Positions 6,240 to 12,566 of a stretch of 16,093 nt of DNA are shown piece by piece. The notes beneath the pieces were generated by a model that made no database searches, was not told the origin of the DNA, and saw only the letters and a list, made by a program, of their open reading frames with translations. Every line of letters begins with the position of its first letter. Positions within the stretch are counted from its first letter, which is position 1. The stretch covers positions 1 to 16,093 of the forward strand of contig DASUZB010000286.1 of NCBI GenBank assembly GCA_036377075.1. The letters are read 5' to 3'. The DNA is from DASUZB01 sp036377075. Its GTDB lineage: Bacteria > Actinomycetota > CALGFH01. Both the position numbers and the translations under genes were made by a program.

Positions 6240-6713
6240 ATGGAGCAGCCCGTACCCGAGGTCCCCGACAGCCACCGGGACCTGCTCGAACGGCCGCTGA
6301 TCGCGCACGTCGCGACGGTCCGCACCGGCGGCGGGCCGCAGAGCAACCCGATGTGGTTCGGCTGGGACGGCGCGCGGATCCGCCTGACCCACACCAGCAC
6401 CAGGCAGAAGTTCCGCAACCTGCAGGCGGAGCCGCGGGTCGCCCTGTCGATCACCGACCCCGCCGAGTCGCAGCGCTACCTGGAGGTCCGCGGCGTGGTC
6501 GAGGCGACCGAGGACGACGCCGGCGGGAGCTTCTACCGGCAGCTGCGCGTGCGCTACGGCGTCGACCCCGACGCGCCGATGCCCGACGCCGCCGTGCGGG
6601 TGGTGGTCGTCATCCGCCCGACCGCGCTGCTCGCCCGCAGCCCGGCCAGCGCCGACGGCCCGCCCGCCATCGAGCGGGTCACCGCCGACAGCCACACGTT
6701 CTACCGACCGTGA
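6240..6713 (+). CDS. PPOX-class F420-dependent oxidoreductase (FMN-binding split barrel, Rv1155-like)
   Basis: A 157-aa protein of the pyridoxamine 5'-phosphate oxidase-like split-barrel fold. The start ATG 6240 is preceded by GGAGGTGGAGGC. The conserved N-terminal strand pattern LLERPLIAHVATVRTGGG is followed by QSNPMWFGWDG, then RQKFRNLQAEPRVALSITDP, and the helix/strand region YLEVRGVVEATEDD. These are features of the Rv1155 group, whose mycobacterial members use the deazaflavin cofactor F420, binding as dimers in the cytoplasm. The length is normal. An FMN- or heme-using relative cannot be excluded from sequence alone. It stands alone between a membrane protein (78 nt upstream) and lactate permease (86 nt downstream), with no F420 biosynthesis genes in view. 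Confidence 0.88.
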   Translation: MEQPVPEVPDSHRDLLERPLIAHVATVRTGGGPQSNPMWFGWDGARIRLTHTSTRQKFRNLQAEPRVALSITDPAESQRYLEVRGVVEATEDDAGGSFYRQLRVRYGVDPDAPMPDAAVRVVVVIRPTALLARSPASADGPPAIERVTADSHTFYRP

Positions 6714-6799
6714 TGCAGTGAGCCTGACCCGCTGAGGTTGTGGGCGAGGTTCGCGGGGAAGTAAAGGGGGCGTCGCAACTCGGCCGAGGGGAGGCCGAC

Positions 6800-8533
6800 A
6801 TGCAACTTCTCGCCGCGAGCTTCACCCAGCGCTACAGCCCGGTCGCCGACAACCTCGTCCTGTCCGCCCTGGTCGCCGCCCTGCCGATCGTCGTGCTGCT
6901 CGGGATGCTCGGGATCCTTCGGGTCAAGGCCCACTGGGCCGCCCTCGCCGGGCTGGCCGCCTCCCTGCTGGTCGCGATCGCCGTGTTCGGCATGCCGGTC
7001 GGAACGGCGGCGGCGGCGGCGGCCAACGGCGCCGCCTTCGGCCTGCTGCCGATCGGCTGGATCGTGCTCGGCGCCATCTTCGTCTACGACATCACCGTCA
7101 AGACCGGGAAGTTCCAGCAGGTCCGGCACACGATCGCGGGGTTGGCGGTCGACCGGCGCATCCAGCTGCTGCTGATCGCCTTCTGCTTCGGGGCGTTCAT
7201 CGAGGGCTCGGCCGGCTTCGGGACGCCGATCGCGATCTGCGCGGCGATGCTCATCGGGCTCGGCTTCCGGCCGCTGCCCGCCGCCGGGCTGTCGCTGATC
7301 GGCAACACCGCCCCGGTGGCCTTCGGCGCCATCGGGACCCCGATCATCACCCTGGCCAGCGTCACCGGCCTGGACATCAGGGACCTGTCGGCGATGGTCG
7401 GCCGCCAGCTGCCGTTCTTCTCGGTGATCATCCCGTTCTGGCTGGTGGTGGCGATGGTCGGCTTCCGCCGGACGCGCGAGGTCTGGCCCGCCTGCCTCAC
7501 CGCCGGCCTGTCCTTCGCGATCGTGCAGTTCCTGGTCTCCAACCTGCACGGGCCGTGGCTGGTCGACGTCGTCGCCTCGATCGTCTCGATCCTGGCCGTG
7601 GTGGTGCTGCTGCGCTTCTGGCAGCCGCGCGAGATCTGGCGCTTCGACGACGACCCGCCGGTCGAGGAGGAGCTGGCCGCCAGGCGCCGGCCCGGCCCGG
7701 CCGGGGAGGTGAGCCCCGGCCCGGGCGCGAGCGCCCGCTCCGAGCTGCCCTCCCCCACCGACCGGCGCGAGACGTTCATGGCCTGGCTGCCCTGGATCCT
7801 GCTCGCCGTGCTGGTGTTCCTCTGGGGCACCCCGCAGGTCAAGTCGTTCCTCAACGACCTGTCGACCACCATCCACATCGGCACCCAGATCAACTGGCCG
7901 GGACTGCACCTCCAGGTGGTGCGGGTGCCGCCGGTGGTGGCCAAGCCAACCGCCGAGAAGGCCGTCTACGACCTGCTGCCGCTGTCGGCCACCGGCACCG
8001 CCCTGCTGTTCACCGGCATCCTGTCGGGGTTGGCGCTGCGCCTGCGTCCGGCCGAGATCGGCCGCATCTTCCTCGGCACCCTGTACCGGATCCGCTTCTC
8101 GCTGCTGACCATCGCGGCGATGCTGGCGATCGGCTACACGACCAGGTACGGCGGCCTCGACGCCAGCATGGGCCTCGCCTTAGCCAAGACCGGCAAGCTG
8201 TTCGCCTTCTTCTCGCCGCTGCTCGGCTGGCTCGGGGTTGCCCTGACCGGCAGCGACACCTCGTCCAACGCGCTGTTCGGCAGCCTGCAGAAGATCACCG
8301 CGGGGCAGATCGGCATCTCACCGGTGCTGGCCGCCGCCTCCAACAGCTCGGGCGGGGTGATGGGCAAGATGATCGACGCCCAGAGCATCGTGGTCGGCGG
8401 CGTCGCCACCGGCCAGCAGGGCCAGGAGGGCAACATCCTGCGCTACGTCTTCTTCCACTCGGTCGCCCTCGCGTGCCTGGTCGGCCTGCTGGTGCTCGCC
8501 CAGGCCTACGTCTTCAGCGGGGTCGTGCCGTAG
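6800..8533 (+). CDS. lctP: L-lactate permease (LctP family)
   Basis: A 577-aa polytopic symporter, the usual size for the family (about 530-600 aa), expected to import L-lactate (and often glycolate) with protons. Family motifs: EGSAGFGTPIAI from residue 135, GNTAPVAFGAIGTPI, TGSDTSSNALFG (483-494), and NSSGGVMGKMIDAQSI (from 515). About 13 hydrophobic segments are visible. A poly-alanine run near 70-75 is encoded by a GCG/GGC repeat. A hydrophilic loop of about 50 residues (277-326) rich in Arg, Pro and Glu separates the two halves. The ATG at 6800 has GGGGAGG 5-11 nt upstream; a GTG at 6740 is in frame but lacks such a site. No lactate dehydrogenase genes are adjacent. Substrate range is inferred from the family. 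Confidence 0.93.
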   Translation: MQLLAASFTQRYSPVADNLVLSALVAALPIVVLLGMLGILRVKAHWAALAGLAASLLVAIAVFGMPVGTAAAAAANGAAFGLLPIGWIVLGAIFVYDITVKTGKFQQVRHTIAGLAVDRRIQLLLIAFCFGAFIEGSAGFGTPIAICAAMLIGLGFRPLPAAGLSLIGNTAPVAFGAIGTPIITLASVTGLDIRDLSAMVGRQLPFFSVIIPFWLVVAMVGFRRTREVWPACLTAGLSFAIVQFLVSNLHGPWLVDVVASIVSILAVVVLLRFWQPREIWRFDDDPPVEEELAARRRPGPAGEVSPGPGASARSELPSPTDRRETFMAWLPWILLAVLVFLWGTPQVKSFLNDLSTTIHIGTQINWPGLHLQVVRVPPVVAKPTAEKAVYDLLPLSATGTALLFTGILSGLALRLRPAEIGRIFLGTLYRIRFSLLTIAAMLAIGYTTRYGGLDASMGLALAKTGKLFAFFSPLLGWLGVALTGSDTSSNALFGSLQKITAGQIGISPVLAAASNSSGGVMGKMIDAQSIVVGGVATGQQGQEGNILRYVFFHSVALACLVGLLVLAQAYVFSGVVP

Positions 8534-8565
8534 CGCTCGGCCCTGGCCCGGCGGGCGTCGGCTGC

Positions 8566-9981
8566 CTACCGGACCGCGTCGGGTTGCGCACCGGCGCAGG
8601 CGCGCCCGGGGTCCCACGCCTGGATGACGGCCCCGGCACCGAGCGGGGTTGCCGGCCGGTCGGCGACCATCGGCAGGGCGCCGACCCACAGCGACCGGCC
8701 GCGGCGCACGTCCACGCAGCTCAAGGACTGCTGCAAGTTCCCGCCTGTGGACACTGAGCCGACCACCAGCAGCCGGCCGTCCCGCGTCCAGGCCGGCCAG
8801 CCGTCTGCCTGGACAGGCATGCGCCAGCGCAGGTGCCCGTCCCCGGCGCGGTAGGCGGCCAGGTAGGTGGGTGGCTCGCCCCGCGGCCCTGGCGTGACCA
8901 GGACGACGTCGTCGCCGGTGACCAGGGCGAGCCGGTCCACCGCGGGGTTCATGTCGAGGCTGAGCGGCCCGGGCAGGCCCCGGCGCCAGCGCGGCGTTCC
9001 GCTGGCCGGGTCGACCAGCAGCAGCTCGTGACGCCGGTTGCGGTCGATCACCGAGACCACCGCGACGCCGGCCGGCCCCACGCCGACGACCGCCGGTTCG
9101 CGCAGCCCGCCGAGATTCCAGCGCTGGACGCCGCTGTCCAGCTCGTAGGCGGCGACCAGGTTGCTGGAGCTGAGCTGGTCCCAGACGACCACGCCGCCGT
9201 GGCTCACCGTGAGCGTCGCCTCGAAGTCGGCGCCCCGGTGGACCCCGGCGGTCCGCCACAGCGCCCGGCCGGTGGCGGCGTCGAAGGCCTCGAGGGTGCC
9301 ACGGTCCAGCCGCAGCACGCGGTCGCCCGCCTCGGTGAAGACCTTCGGCGTGCCGTGGCCCCGCGGCCGCCGCGACCAGCGCACGGCGCCGTCCTGGCGG
9401 TTGAGCACCACCAGGGCGCCGACGGCGCCGACGGCGACGATCCCGCCGTCGGCGGTGGAGCCGTGCTGCCAGGACAGCTGGGCCGGCTGCGCCGGGTAGC
9501 GCCAGCGAACCCGGCCGCTGGCCGTCTCGACGCCGAGGAGCTGGCCGGCGTCCAGCGGGCCGGCGCGCACCACCAGGACCCCGTCGCGGATCGAGGCGTC
9601 GTAGACGACGCCGCCCAGCGGCAGCCGCCAGCGCTGCCGGCCGTCGGCCGCGGCGAGGGCACGGAGCTCGTCGCCCTCGGTGGTGAACACCGTGTCCCCG
9701 TCGACCAGCGGGCCGACGTTGGCGTCGAGGTCCGCTCCGACCGGCAGGGGCACCGACCATCGCCGCTTGCCGTCGGCGTCGAACGCCACGACGGCCGCCC
9801 GGCGCGGCGGGAACTTGGAGGGGTCGCAGCCGGCCGTGGACGGGACCTGGCGGCCCGCCTGGTCGGCGGCCGTGGTCGCACCCCGCTTCTCGGCACCAGT
9901 GGTCGTCGCCTGGCCGCAGGCGGCCAACCCGGCCGCGCCGAGCAGGACGAGCGCCTCACGGCGCGTGACGGTGAGCCGCAC
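8566..9981 (-). CDS. PQQ-like beta-propeller lipoprotein
   Basis: A 471-aa secreted protein. The GTG at 9981 follows GGGGG in the ribosome-binding position. The N-terminus LTVTRREALVLLGAAG has a twin-arginine pair (R7-R8), a hydrophobic stretch and lipobox LAAC with C22, so it is probably a Tat-exported lipoprotein on the outer face of the membrane. Nine G-x-x-x-W repeats (first W75, last W432: GKRRW, GRQRW, GRVRW, GAVRW, GRALW, GVQRW, GTPRW, GHLRW, GRSLW) mark propeller blades of the PQQ/YWTD-like type. The quinone-binding residues of true PQQ dehydrogenases are not recognisable, so it is more likely a binding or scaffold protein, as in the BamB-like group. A short 9-nt tandem repeat (GGCGCCGAC, 9415-9432) encodes an AVGAVGA stretch. 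It is convergent with lactate permease (32 nt gap). Confidence 0.88.
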   Translation of the reverse strand: MRLTVTRREALVLLGAAGLAACGQATTTGAEKRGATTAADQAGRQVPSTAGCDPSKFPPRRAAVVAFDADGKRRWSVPLPVGADLDANVGPLVDGDTVFTTEGDELRALAAADGRQRWRLPLGGVVYDASIRDGVLVVRAGPLDAGQLLGVETASGRVRWRYPAQPAQLSWQHGSTADGGIVAVGAVGALVVLNRQDGAVRWSRRPRGHGTPKVFTEAGDRVLRLDRGTLEAFDAATGRALWRTAGVHRGADFEATLTVSHGGVVVWDQLSSSNLVAAYELDSGVQRWNLGGLREPAVVGVGPAGVAVVSVIDRNRRHELLLVDPASGTPRWRRGLPGPLSLDMNPAVDRLALVTGDDVVLVTPGPRGEPPTYLAAYRAGDGHLRWRMPVQADGWPAWTRDGRLLVVGSVSTGGNLQQSLSCVDVRRGRSLWVGALPMVADRPATPLGAGAVIQAWDPGRACAGAQPDAVR

Positions 9982-10051
9982 GAATGCCCCCTGGTCCCTC
10001 CGTGGCCGGCTGTGGCCGGCCGTGCAGCAGTAGGACGCGACCGCCCGGCCC

Positions 10052-10198
10052 GTGGTTCCCAGCGGTGCCACGCACGTCGCGGCGCACGCGTGCGCATGGT
10101 CGCGGCAGCGCGACGCGCTGCCGCAGGAGGCTCGCCCCGAGCTCGACCGGTGGTTCCGGGTCGTGCTACGGCGCGCCCTCGCGCGGACGCTCGGGTAG
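10052..10198 (+). CDS. Possible 48-aa small ORF
   Basis: This is a weak candidate in the gap between the lipoprotein and YdeI-like genes. A GTG at 10052 opens a 48-codon frame ending at the TAG at 10196-10198. The second half (ALPQEARPELDRWFRVVLRRALARTLG) looks like an amphipathic helix with natural amino-acid balance, unlike the Arg/Pro/Ala-rich shadow frames around it. There is no Shine-Dalgarno sequence and no clear promoter. It may be a small protein, the remnant of the end of a lost gene, or chance. Confidence 0.2.
   Translation: MVPSGATHVAAHACAWSRQRDALPQEARPELDRWFRVVLRRALARTLG
10082..10095. repeat. 14-bp perfect palindrome (GCGCACGCGTGCGC)
   Basis: A perfect 14-bp palindrome in the 222-nt gap between the divergently oriented lipoprotein promoter region and the end of the YdeI-like gene. 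It could be a regulator site for the lipoprotein gene (about 100 nt upstream of its start), but GC-rich DNA produces such palindromes by chance. Confidence 0.35.
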
Positions 10199-10203
10199 GG
10201 TCG

Positions 10204-10551
10204 CTACAGGTCGGGAGGGAGCACGGCCTCGCCGGCCGGGGTCATGCGTCCCTCGCCCAGGAGGCGCCGCACGCGCTCGCGGTTGCTCGCCGACCAGTTC
10301 GACCCGGGGCGGCGCGGGACGAAGCGGATGGCGTAGCGCTGCTCGTCGATGCCCTTGGTCTGGGTGTCGACCCAGCCATGGCAGAGCGCGACGTCCAGCA
10401 GCTCGTCGAAGGTCACGGTCTGCTTGCCCGAGGCCTTCTTGTAGATCGCGACGATCCGCTCGGCCTCGGACGCGCCGTGGTCGTGCAGCCAGCGGTCGAA
10501 CTCGCCCTCGGAGGAGACCGGCCTCGCCTGGGAGGTGTCGAGCGCGCTCAT
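10204..10551 (-). CDS. YdeI/OmdA-like protein, short form
   Basis: A 115-aa protein matching the N-terminal part of the YdeI/OmpD-associated family (also called bacteriocin-protection family): EFDRWLHDHG, IVAIYKKASGKQTVTFDELLDVALCHGWVD, then YAIRFVPRRPGSNWSASNRERVRRLLGEGRMTPAGEA. Full-length relatives are usually about 190 aa and continue with a helical region. This one stops at TAG right after LPPDL. I found no continuation in another frame downstream, so it is either a natural short form or truncated. The ATG at 10551 has AAGGTAGGA directly upstream and starts 2 nt after the stop of the VOC gene, so the two form an operon. The biochemical role is not known. Confidence 0.85.
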   Translation of the reverse strand: MSALDTSQARPVSSEGEFDRWLHDHGASEAERIVAIYKKASGKQTVTFDELLDVALCHGWVDTQTKGIDEQRYAIRFVPRRPGSNWSASNRERVRRLLGEGRMTPAGEAVLPPDL

Positions 10552-10553
10552 TC

Positions 10554-10979
10554 CTACCTTTCCGGAGCGAAGCGGGTCGACTGGCCGACCTCGATCAGGT
10601 GGCCGTCCGGGTCGCGCATGTAGCAGCGGATCTCCGCGCCGCGGTCGATCGGCGGGGTGAGGAACTCGGCCCCCTTGGCACTCCACTCCTGGTAGACCGC
10701 TTGGACGTCGGCCACCCGGATGTTCAGGAAGGCGCTTGCGCGGGTGGGGTCGCCCGGCGGTTCCAGCACCACCTCGGGCTTGTCCTCGGTCGGGCCGCCG
10801 CCGACGTTGATGATCACCCAGCCGTTGGCCAGCTTGACGATCGTCGGCTCCCCGTCCAGGACCACCTTGCCGCCGAGCACGCCAGCGTAGAAGTCGCGCG
10901 AGCGGGCCACGTCCGCCGCGACCACGAAGTGCGTGAGCACGAACCCCTCGCTCGGGGCGGGGAAGTCGTCGTCCGCCAT
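10554..10979 (-). CDS. VOC-family protein (glyoxalase/bleomycin resistance/dioxygenase superfamily)
   Basis: A 141-aa protein with the paired beta-alpha-beta-beta-beta modules of the vicinal-oxygen-chelate fold. The first module starts at LTHFVVAADVARSRDFYAGVLGGKVV, and the second at ASAFLNIRVADVQAVYQEWSAKGAEFL, ending in EIRCYMRDPDGHLIEVGQ. The usual metal ligands would be a His early in the first module (H17 in LTHFVV) and a Glu in the last strand (E in LIEVGQ), both present. Members act as glyoxalases, dioxygenases or drug-binding resistance proteins; the substrate is unknown. The ATG at 10979 is preceded by AGGAGGAGC. It is the first gene of a two-gene operon with the YdeI-like gene. Confidence 0.9.
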   Translation of the reverse strand: MADDDFPAPSEGFVLTHFVVAADVARSRDFYAGVLGGKVVLDGEPTIVKLANGWVIINVGGGPTEDKPEVVLEPPGDPTRASAFLNIRVADVQAVYQEWSAKGAEFLTPPIDRGAEIRCYMRDPDGHLIEVGQSTRFAPER

Positions 10980-10997
10980 TGGGTGCTCCTCCTGGAT

Positions 10998-11011
10998 GTG
11001 CCGTCCGGCAC
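10998..11011. promoter_or_regulatory. Palindrome GTGCCG-TC-CGGCAC upstream of VOC gene
   Basis: 6-bp perfect arms around two central bases, 18 nt before the VOC start codon. A 5-bp stem (CGGCT 11017-11021 / AGCCG 11031-11035) lies next to it. It could be an operator for the VOC-YdeI pair or part of a weak terminator of the upstream 116-aa gene. There is no T-tract. Confidence 0.35.
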
Positions 11012-11052
11012 GACAGCGGCTCGGATCGGCAGCCGGGCAAGCCCAGAGCGGT

Positions 11053-11403
11053 TCAGGCTCGCGAGTTGTCGAGGTACTGCAGGAGCTCGTGGGCGGCGAG
11101 CTCGACGTCCTTGTGCCGCCACTCGGCAGCGCGGTACTGGCAGGCGATCAGGCCTATCCGGTGGAGGCGCCGGAAGTCCCCGTAGACGAACGCGTACCTG
11201 GCCTTGGTTTCGTCGTTGGCGCCGTCGGTGAGCCCCAGGTGCCACTCGGCGTAGTCATCCCAGGAGTGCGCCTTCAAGAAGGCGTTCTCGTCGGCGGCAC
11301 GCGGTTGCACGTCGTCCCACACGCTGTCGAGCACGTACTGGCGGGCGTCGATGAGCCGTCTCGCCCGCGCCACGGCACGCTCGTTGACCGAGTACGAGGC
11401 CAT
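11053..11403 (-). CDS. Conserved actinobacterial hypothetical protein, 116 aa
   Basis: A soluble 116-aa protein of a type I recall as widely conserved in actinobacteria but without known function. Its hallmark stretches are ARRLIDARQYVLDSVWDDV, SWDDYAEWHLGLTDGA, NDETKARYAFVYGDFRRLHR, and IACQYRAAEWRHKDVELAAH. It is rich in Trp, Tyr and charged residues, has no signal peptide, and is probably all-helical. The ATG at 11403 lacks a ribosome binding site, but an excellent -35/-10 pair sits 6 nt before it, so translation is probably leaderless. It is transcribed toward the VOC gene (73 nt gap). Confidence 0.88.
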   Translation of the reverse strand: MASYSVNERAVARARRLIDARQYVLDSVWDDVQPRAADENAFLKAHSWDDYAEWHLGLTDGANDETKARYAFVYGDFRRLHRIGLIACQYRAAEWRHKDVELAAHELLQYLDNSRA

Positions 11404-11409
11404 GGCGGC

Positions 11410-11438
11410 AGTCTGGCCGACTCGTCGCCGCCGTTCAA
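11410..11438 (-). promoter_or_regulatory. Leaderless promoter of the 116-aa protein gene
   Basis: On the minus strand: -35 TTGAAC (complement of 11433-11438), exactly 17 nt, -10 CAGACT (complement of 11410-11415), then 6 nt and the ATG. This is one of the best promoter matches in the window. Just upstream lies CGTTC-GG-GAACG (11453-11464), a possible operator. Confidence 0.65.
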
Positions 11439-11557
11439 GCGTTCACCAACACCGTTCGGGAACGTTGCCAATGCCAGGACGACGGACGCGCACACGACCG
11501 TCACGCCCGGTCAGCGAGCTGCGGCACGCACTGAACAAATGCGCAGCATGGCTTGGA

Positions 11558-11587
11558 TTGACATTTCGGCGTGGGGACAATCAGAGT
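11558..11587 (+). promoter_or_regulatory. Candidate promoter of the DUF6131-type gene
   Basis: Consensus TTGACA (11558-11563), an 18-nt spacer and CAGAGT (11582-11587), which resembles the other -10 boxes of this window. The predicted transcript start near 11594 gives a leader of about 50 nt containing the GGGAGGAGG site of the gene at 11645. The rest of the 241-nt gap to the divergent gene holds no gene I can support. Confidence 0.45.
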
Positions 11588-11644
11588 CCGGTCCGCCAGA
11601 GCCTCATCGCCGGATGCGAGAGGTGGGCGGGAGGAGGCAGCAGC

Positions 11645-11800
11645 ATGCTCATTCTCGGTTTGGTCCTGCTCGTCATCGGTCTCATCGCCAAGGTCGCGAT
11701 CCTAGAGACGATTGGGATCATCTTGCTGGTCGTCGGCGCCGTCTTGTGGGTCCTGGGATCGATGGGACGCCCGGTTCGCGGTCGACGGCACTACTGGTAA
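11645..11800 (+). CDS. DUF6131-family small membrane protein
   Basis: A 51-aa protein with two hydrophobic helices (MLILGLVLLVIGLIAKVAIL, then IGIILLVVGAVLWVLGSMG) and a basic tail GRPVRGRRHYW. This layout fits the actinobacterial DUF6131 family of tiny inner-membrane proteins of unknown function. GGGAGGAGG at 11629-11637 gives a strong ribosome binding site with about 7 nt spacing to the ATG at 11645. A second small membrane protein follows 105 nt downstream and may be cotranscribed. Confidence 0.82.
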   Translation: MLILGLVLLVIGLIAKVAILETIGIILLVVGAVLWVLGSMGRPVRGRRHYW

Positions 11801-11905
11801 CCGGCAGCCGCGTCGCCGGTTGGTCCGACGGCGTCACCCGGCCTGCGGCGCGGCGATGGCCGCACCATCGTCGAGGCAGCGATCGAAGTCCACTAGGAGG
11901 TAGCC

Positions 11906-12106
11906 GTGAGGCGCGTCGGGTCACTGCTGGTCGTCATCTGGTTGGTCATCGGCGTCGTCGCGGCGGCGCAGCGACACTACTTCTCCGGTTCGGACGCCAA
12001 CTGCGCCAAGCTGGGAACCGTCGCGGTCACGGTCGTTGCCGGTCCGTTGAACTACCTTGGCGTCAACCCGAAGGTCAAATGCGACCTGCCTCAACCGTCG
12101 AGGTAG
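11906..12106 (+). CDS. Small membrane-anchored protein, 66 aa
   Basis: Start GTG 11906, with AGGAGG ending 5 nt upstream. A 66-aa protein with an N-terminal hydrophobic helix (SLLVVIWLVIGVVAAAQ, about 6-22) that acts as an anchor or uncleaved signal. A conserved-looking outer part, DANCAKLGTVAVTVVAGPLNY, then NPKVKCDLPQPS, has two cysteines (C33 and C59) that could form a disulfide outside the cytoplasm. I recall similar short proteins in many actinobacteria, but no function is known. It is probably in one unit with the DUF6131-type gene; a hairpin follows 54 nt after the stop. Confidence 0.8.
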   Translation: MRRVGSLLVVIWLVIGVVAAAQRHYFSGSDANCAKLGTVAVTVVAGPLNYLGVNPKVKCDLPQPSR

Positions 12107-12160
12107 GGGACAACTTCGGTCTCGCCTCGGGGCCTGCCGGCGGCGCATCTCGCGGCTCGG

Positions 12161-12188
12161 CTGGATGGGATCTGCTCTCCCCATCCAG
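12161..12188 (+). terminator. Hairpin, probable terminator of the two small membrane genes
   Basis: CTGGATGGG (12161-12169) and CCCATCCAG (12180-12188) form a perfect 9-bp stem with a 10-nt loop. A T-rich run, CTTTTCTCTAT, follows about 10 nt later rather than directly, so it is an imperfect intrinsic terminator. It lies between the small-protein genes and the PadR promoter, where termination makes sense. Confidence 0.55.
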
Positions 12189-12192
12189 GGGC

Positions 12193-12221
12193 TTGACCTT
12201 TTCTCTATCTAGGTAGACATT
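12193..12221 (+). promoter_or_regulatory. Leaderless promoter and small palindrome of the second PadR gene
   Basis: -35 TTGACC (12193-12198), 17 nt, then GACATT (12216-12221) as -10, 6 nt before the ATG at 12228. The alternative -10 TAGACA (12214-12219) leaves a short 15-nt spacer. TCTA-GG-TAGA (12208-12217) is a 10-bp palindrome overlapping the -10 region and is a likely PadR site. The ATG has no Shine-Dalgarno sequence. Confidence 0.5.
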
Positions 12222-12227
12222 GGGCGC

Positions 12228-12566
12228 ATGAGGCGTCCCCGCAAACCCACGCCGCAGACGGTCGCCGTCGTGCTCGCGCTGGCCGGCAACCCGTCCGGCT
12301 GGAGCCACGGTTACCACCTGTGCAGGCAGCTCGGCCTCAAGGCCGGCACGGTCTACCCGATCCTCATGCGGCTGGCCGAGCGTGGTCAGGTCGAGACCGC
12401 GTGGGAGACCGATCCACCGTCGGGCCGCCCCGCCCGACACCTCTACCGGCTGACGGGCGAGGGAGCCCGGTTCGCGGAGGCGCTGCGTACGGCCGCCGCC
12501 GAGACCCCCCGCACCAGCCGGTCAGGCGGCGTGACCCGGCCCGCACTCGGGGAGGCGTTCTGGTGA
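12228..12566 (+). CDS. PadR-family transcriptional regulator (second copy)
   Basis: A 112-aa winged-helix protein. The core GWSHGYHLCRQLGLKAGTVYPILMRLAERGQVETAWE and the wing/tail RPARHLYRLTGEGARFAEALRTA fit the small PadR type. The domain order and length match the first PadR (4858-5187), but the sequences clearly differ (for example LKAGTVYPIL versus LPTGSIYPIL), so they are paralogues and not a recent duplication. The TGA overlaps the GTG of the next gene in GTGA, repeating the arrangement of the first pair. It probably represses its own promoter, where a short palindrome overlaps the -10. The signal is unknown. Confidence 0.92.
   Translation: MRRPRKPTPQTVAVVLALAGNPSGWSHGYHLCRQLGLKAGTVYPILMRLAERGQVETAWETDPPSGRPARHLYRLTGEGARFAEALRTAAAETPRTSRSGGVTRPALGEAFW

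Noticed and set aside
5076..6695. A 539-codon minus-strand frame opposite the PadR, membrane and PPOX genes
   Set aside because: It spans three well-supported plus-strand genes and reads as low-complexity Gln/Arg/Gly/Asp shadow sequence.
8534..8565. Bidirectional terminator between lactate permease and the lipoprotein gene
   Set aside because: The 32-nt gap is GC-rich with only weak, imperfect pairing and no T-tracts.
9415..9432. Tandem GGCGCCGAC repeat
   Set aside because: It is inside the lipoprotein gene and simply encodes an Ala-Val-Gly stretch; two copies are not a notable repeat.
8833..10623. A 596-codon plus-strand frame opposite the lipoprotein gene
   Set aside because: Its composition is that of a shadow frame. 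The minus strand has a signal peptide, lipobox and nine propeller repeats.
11576..11581. GACAAT as the -10 for TTGACA at 11558
   Set aside because: The spacer would be only 12 nt; CAGAGT at 18 nt is more plausible.
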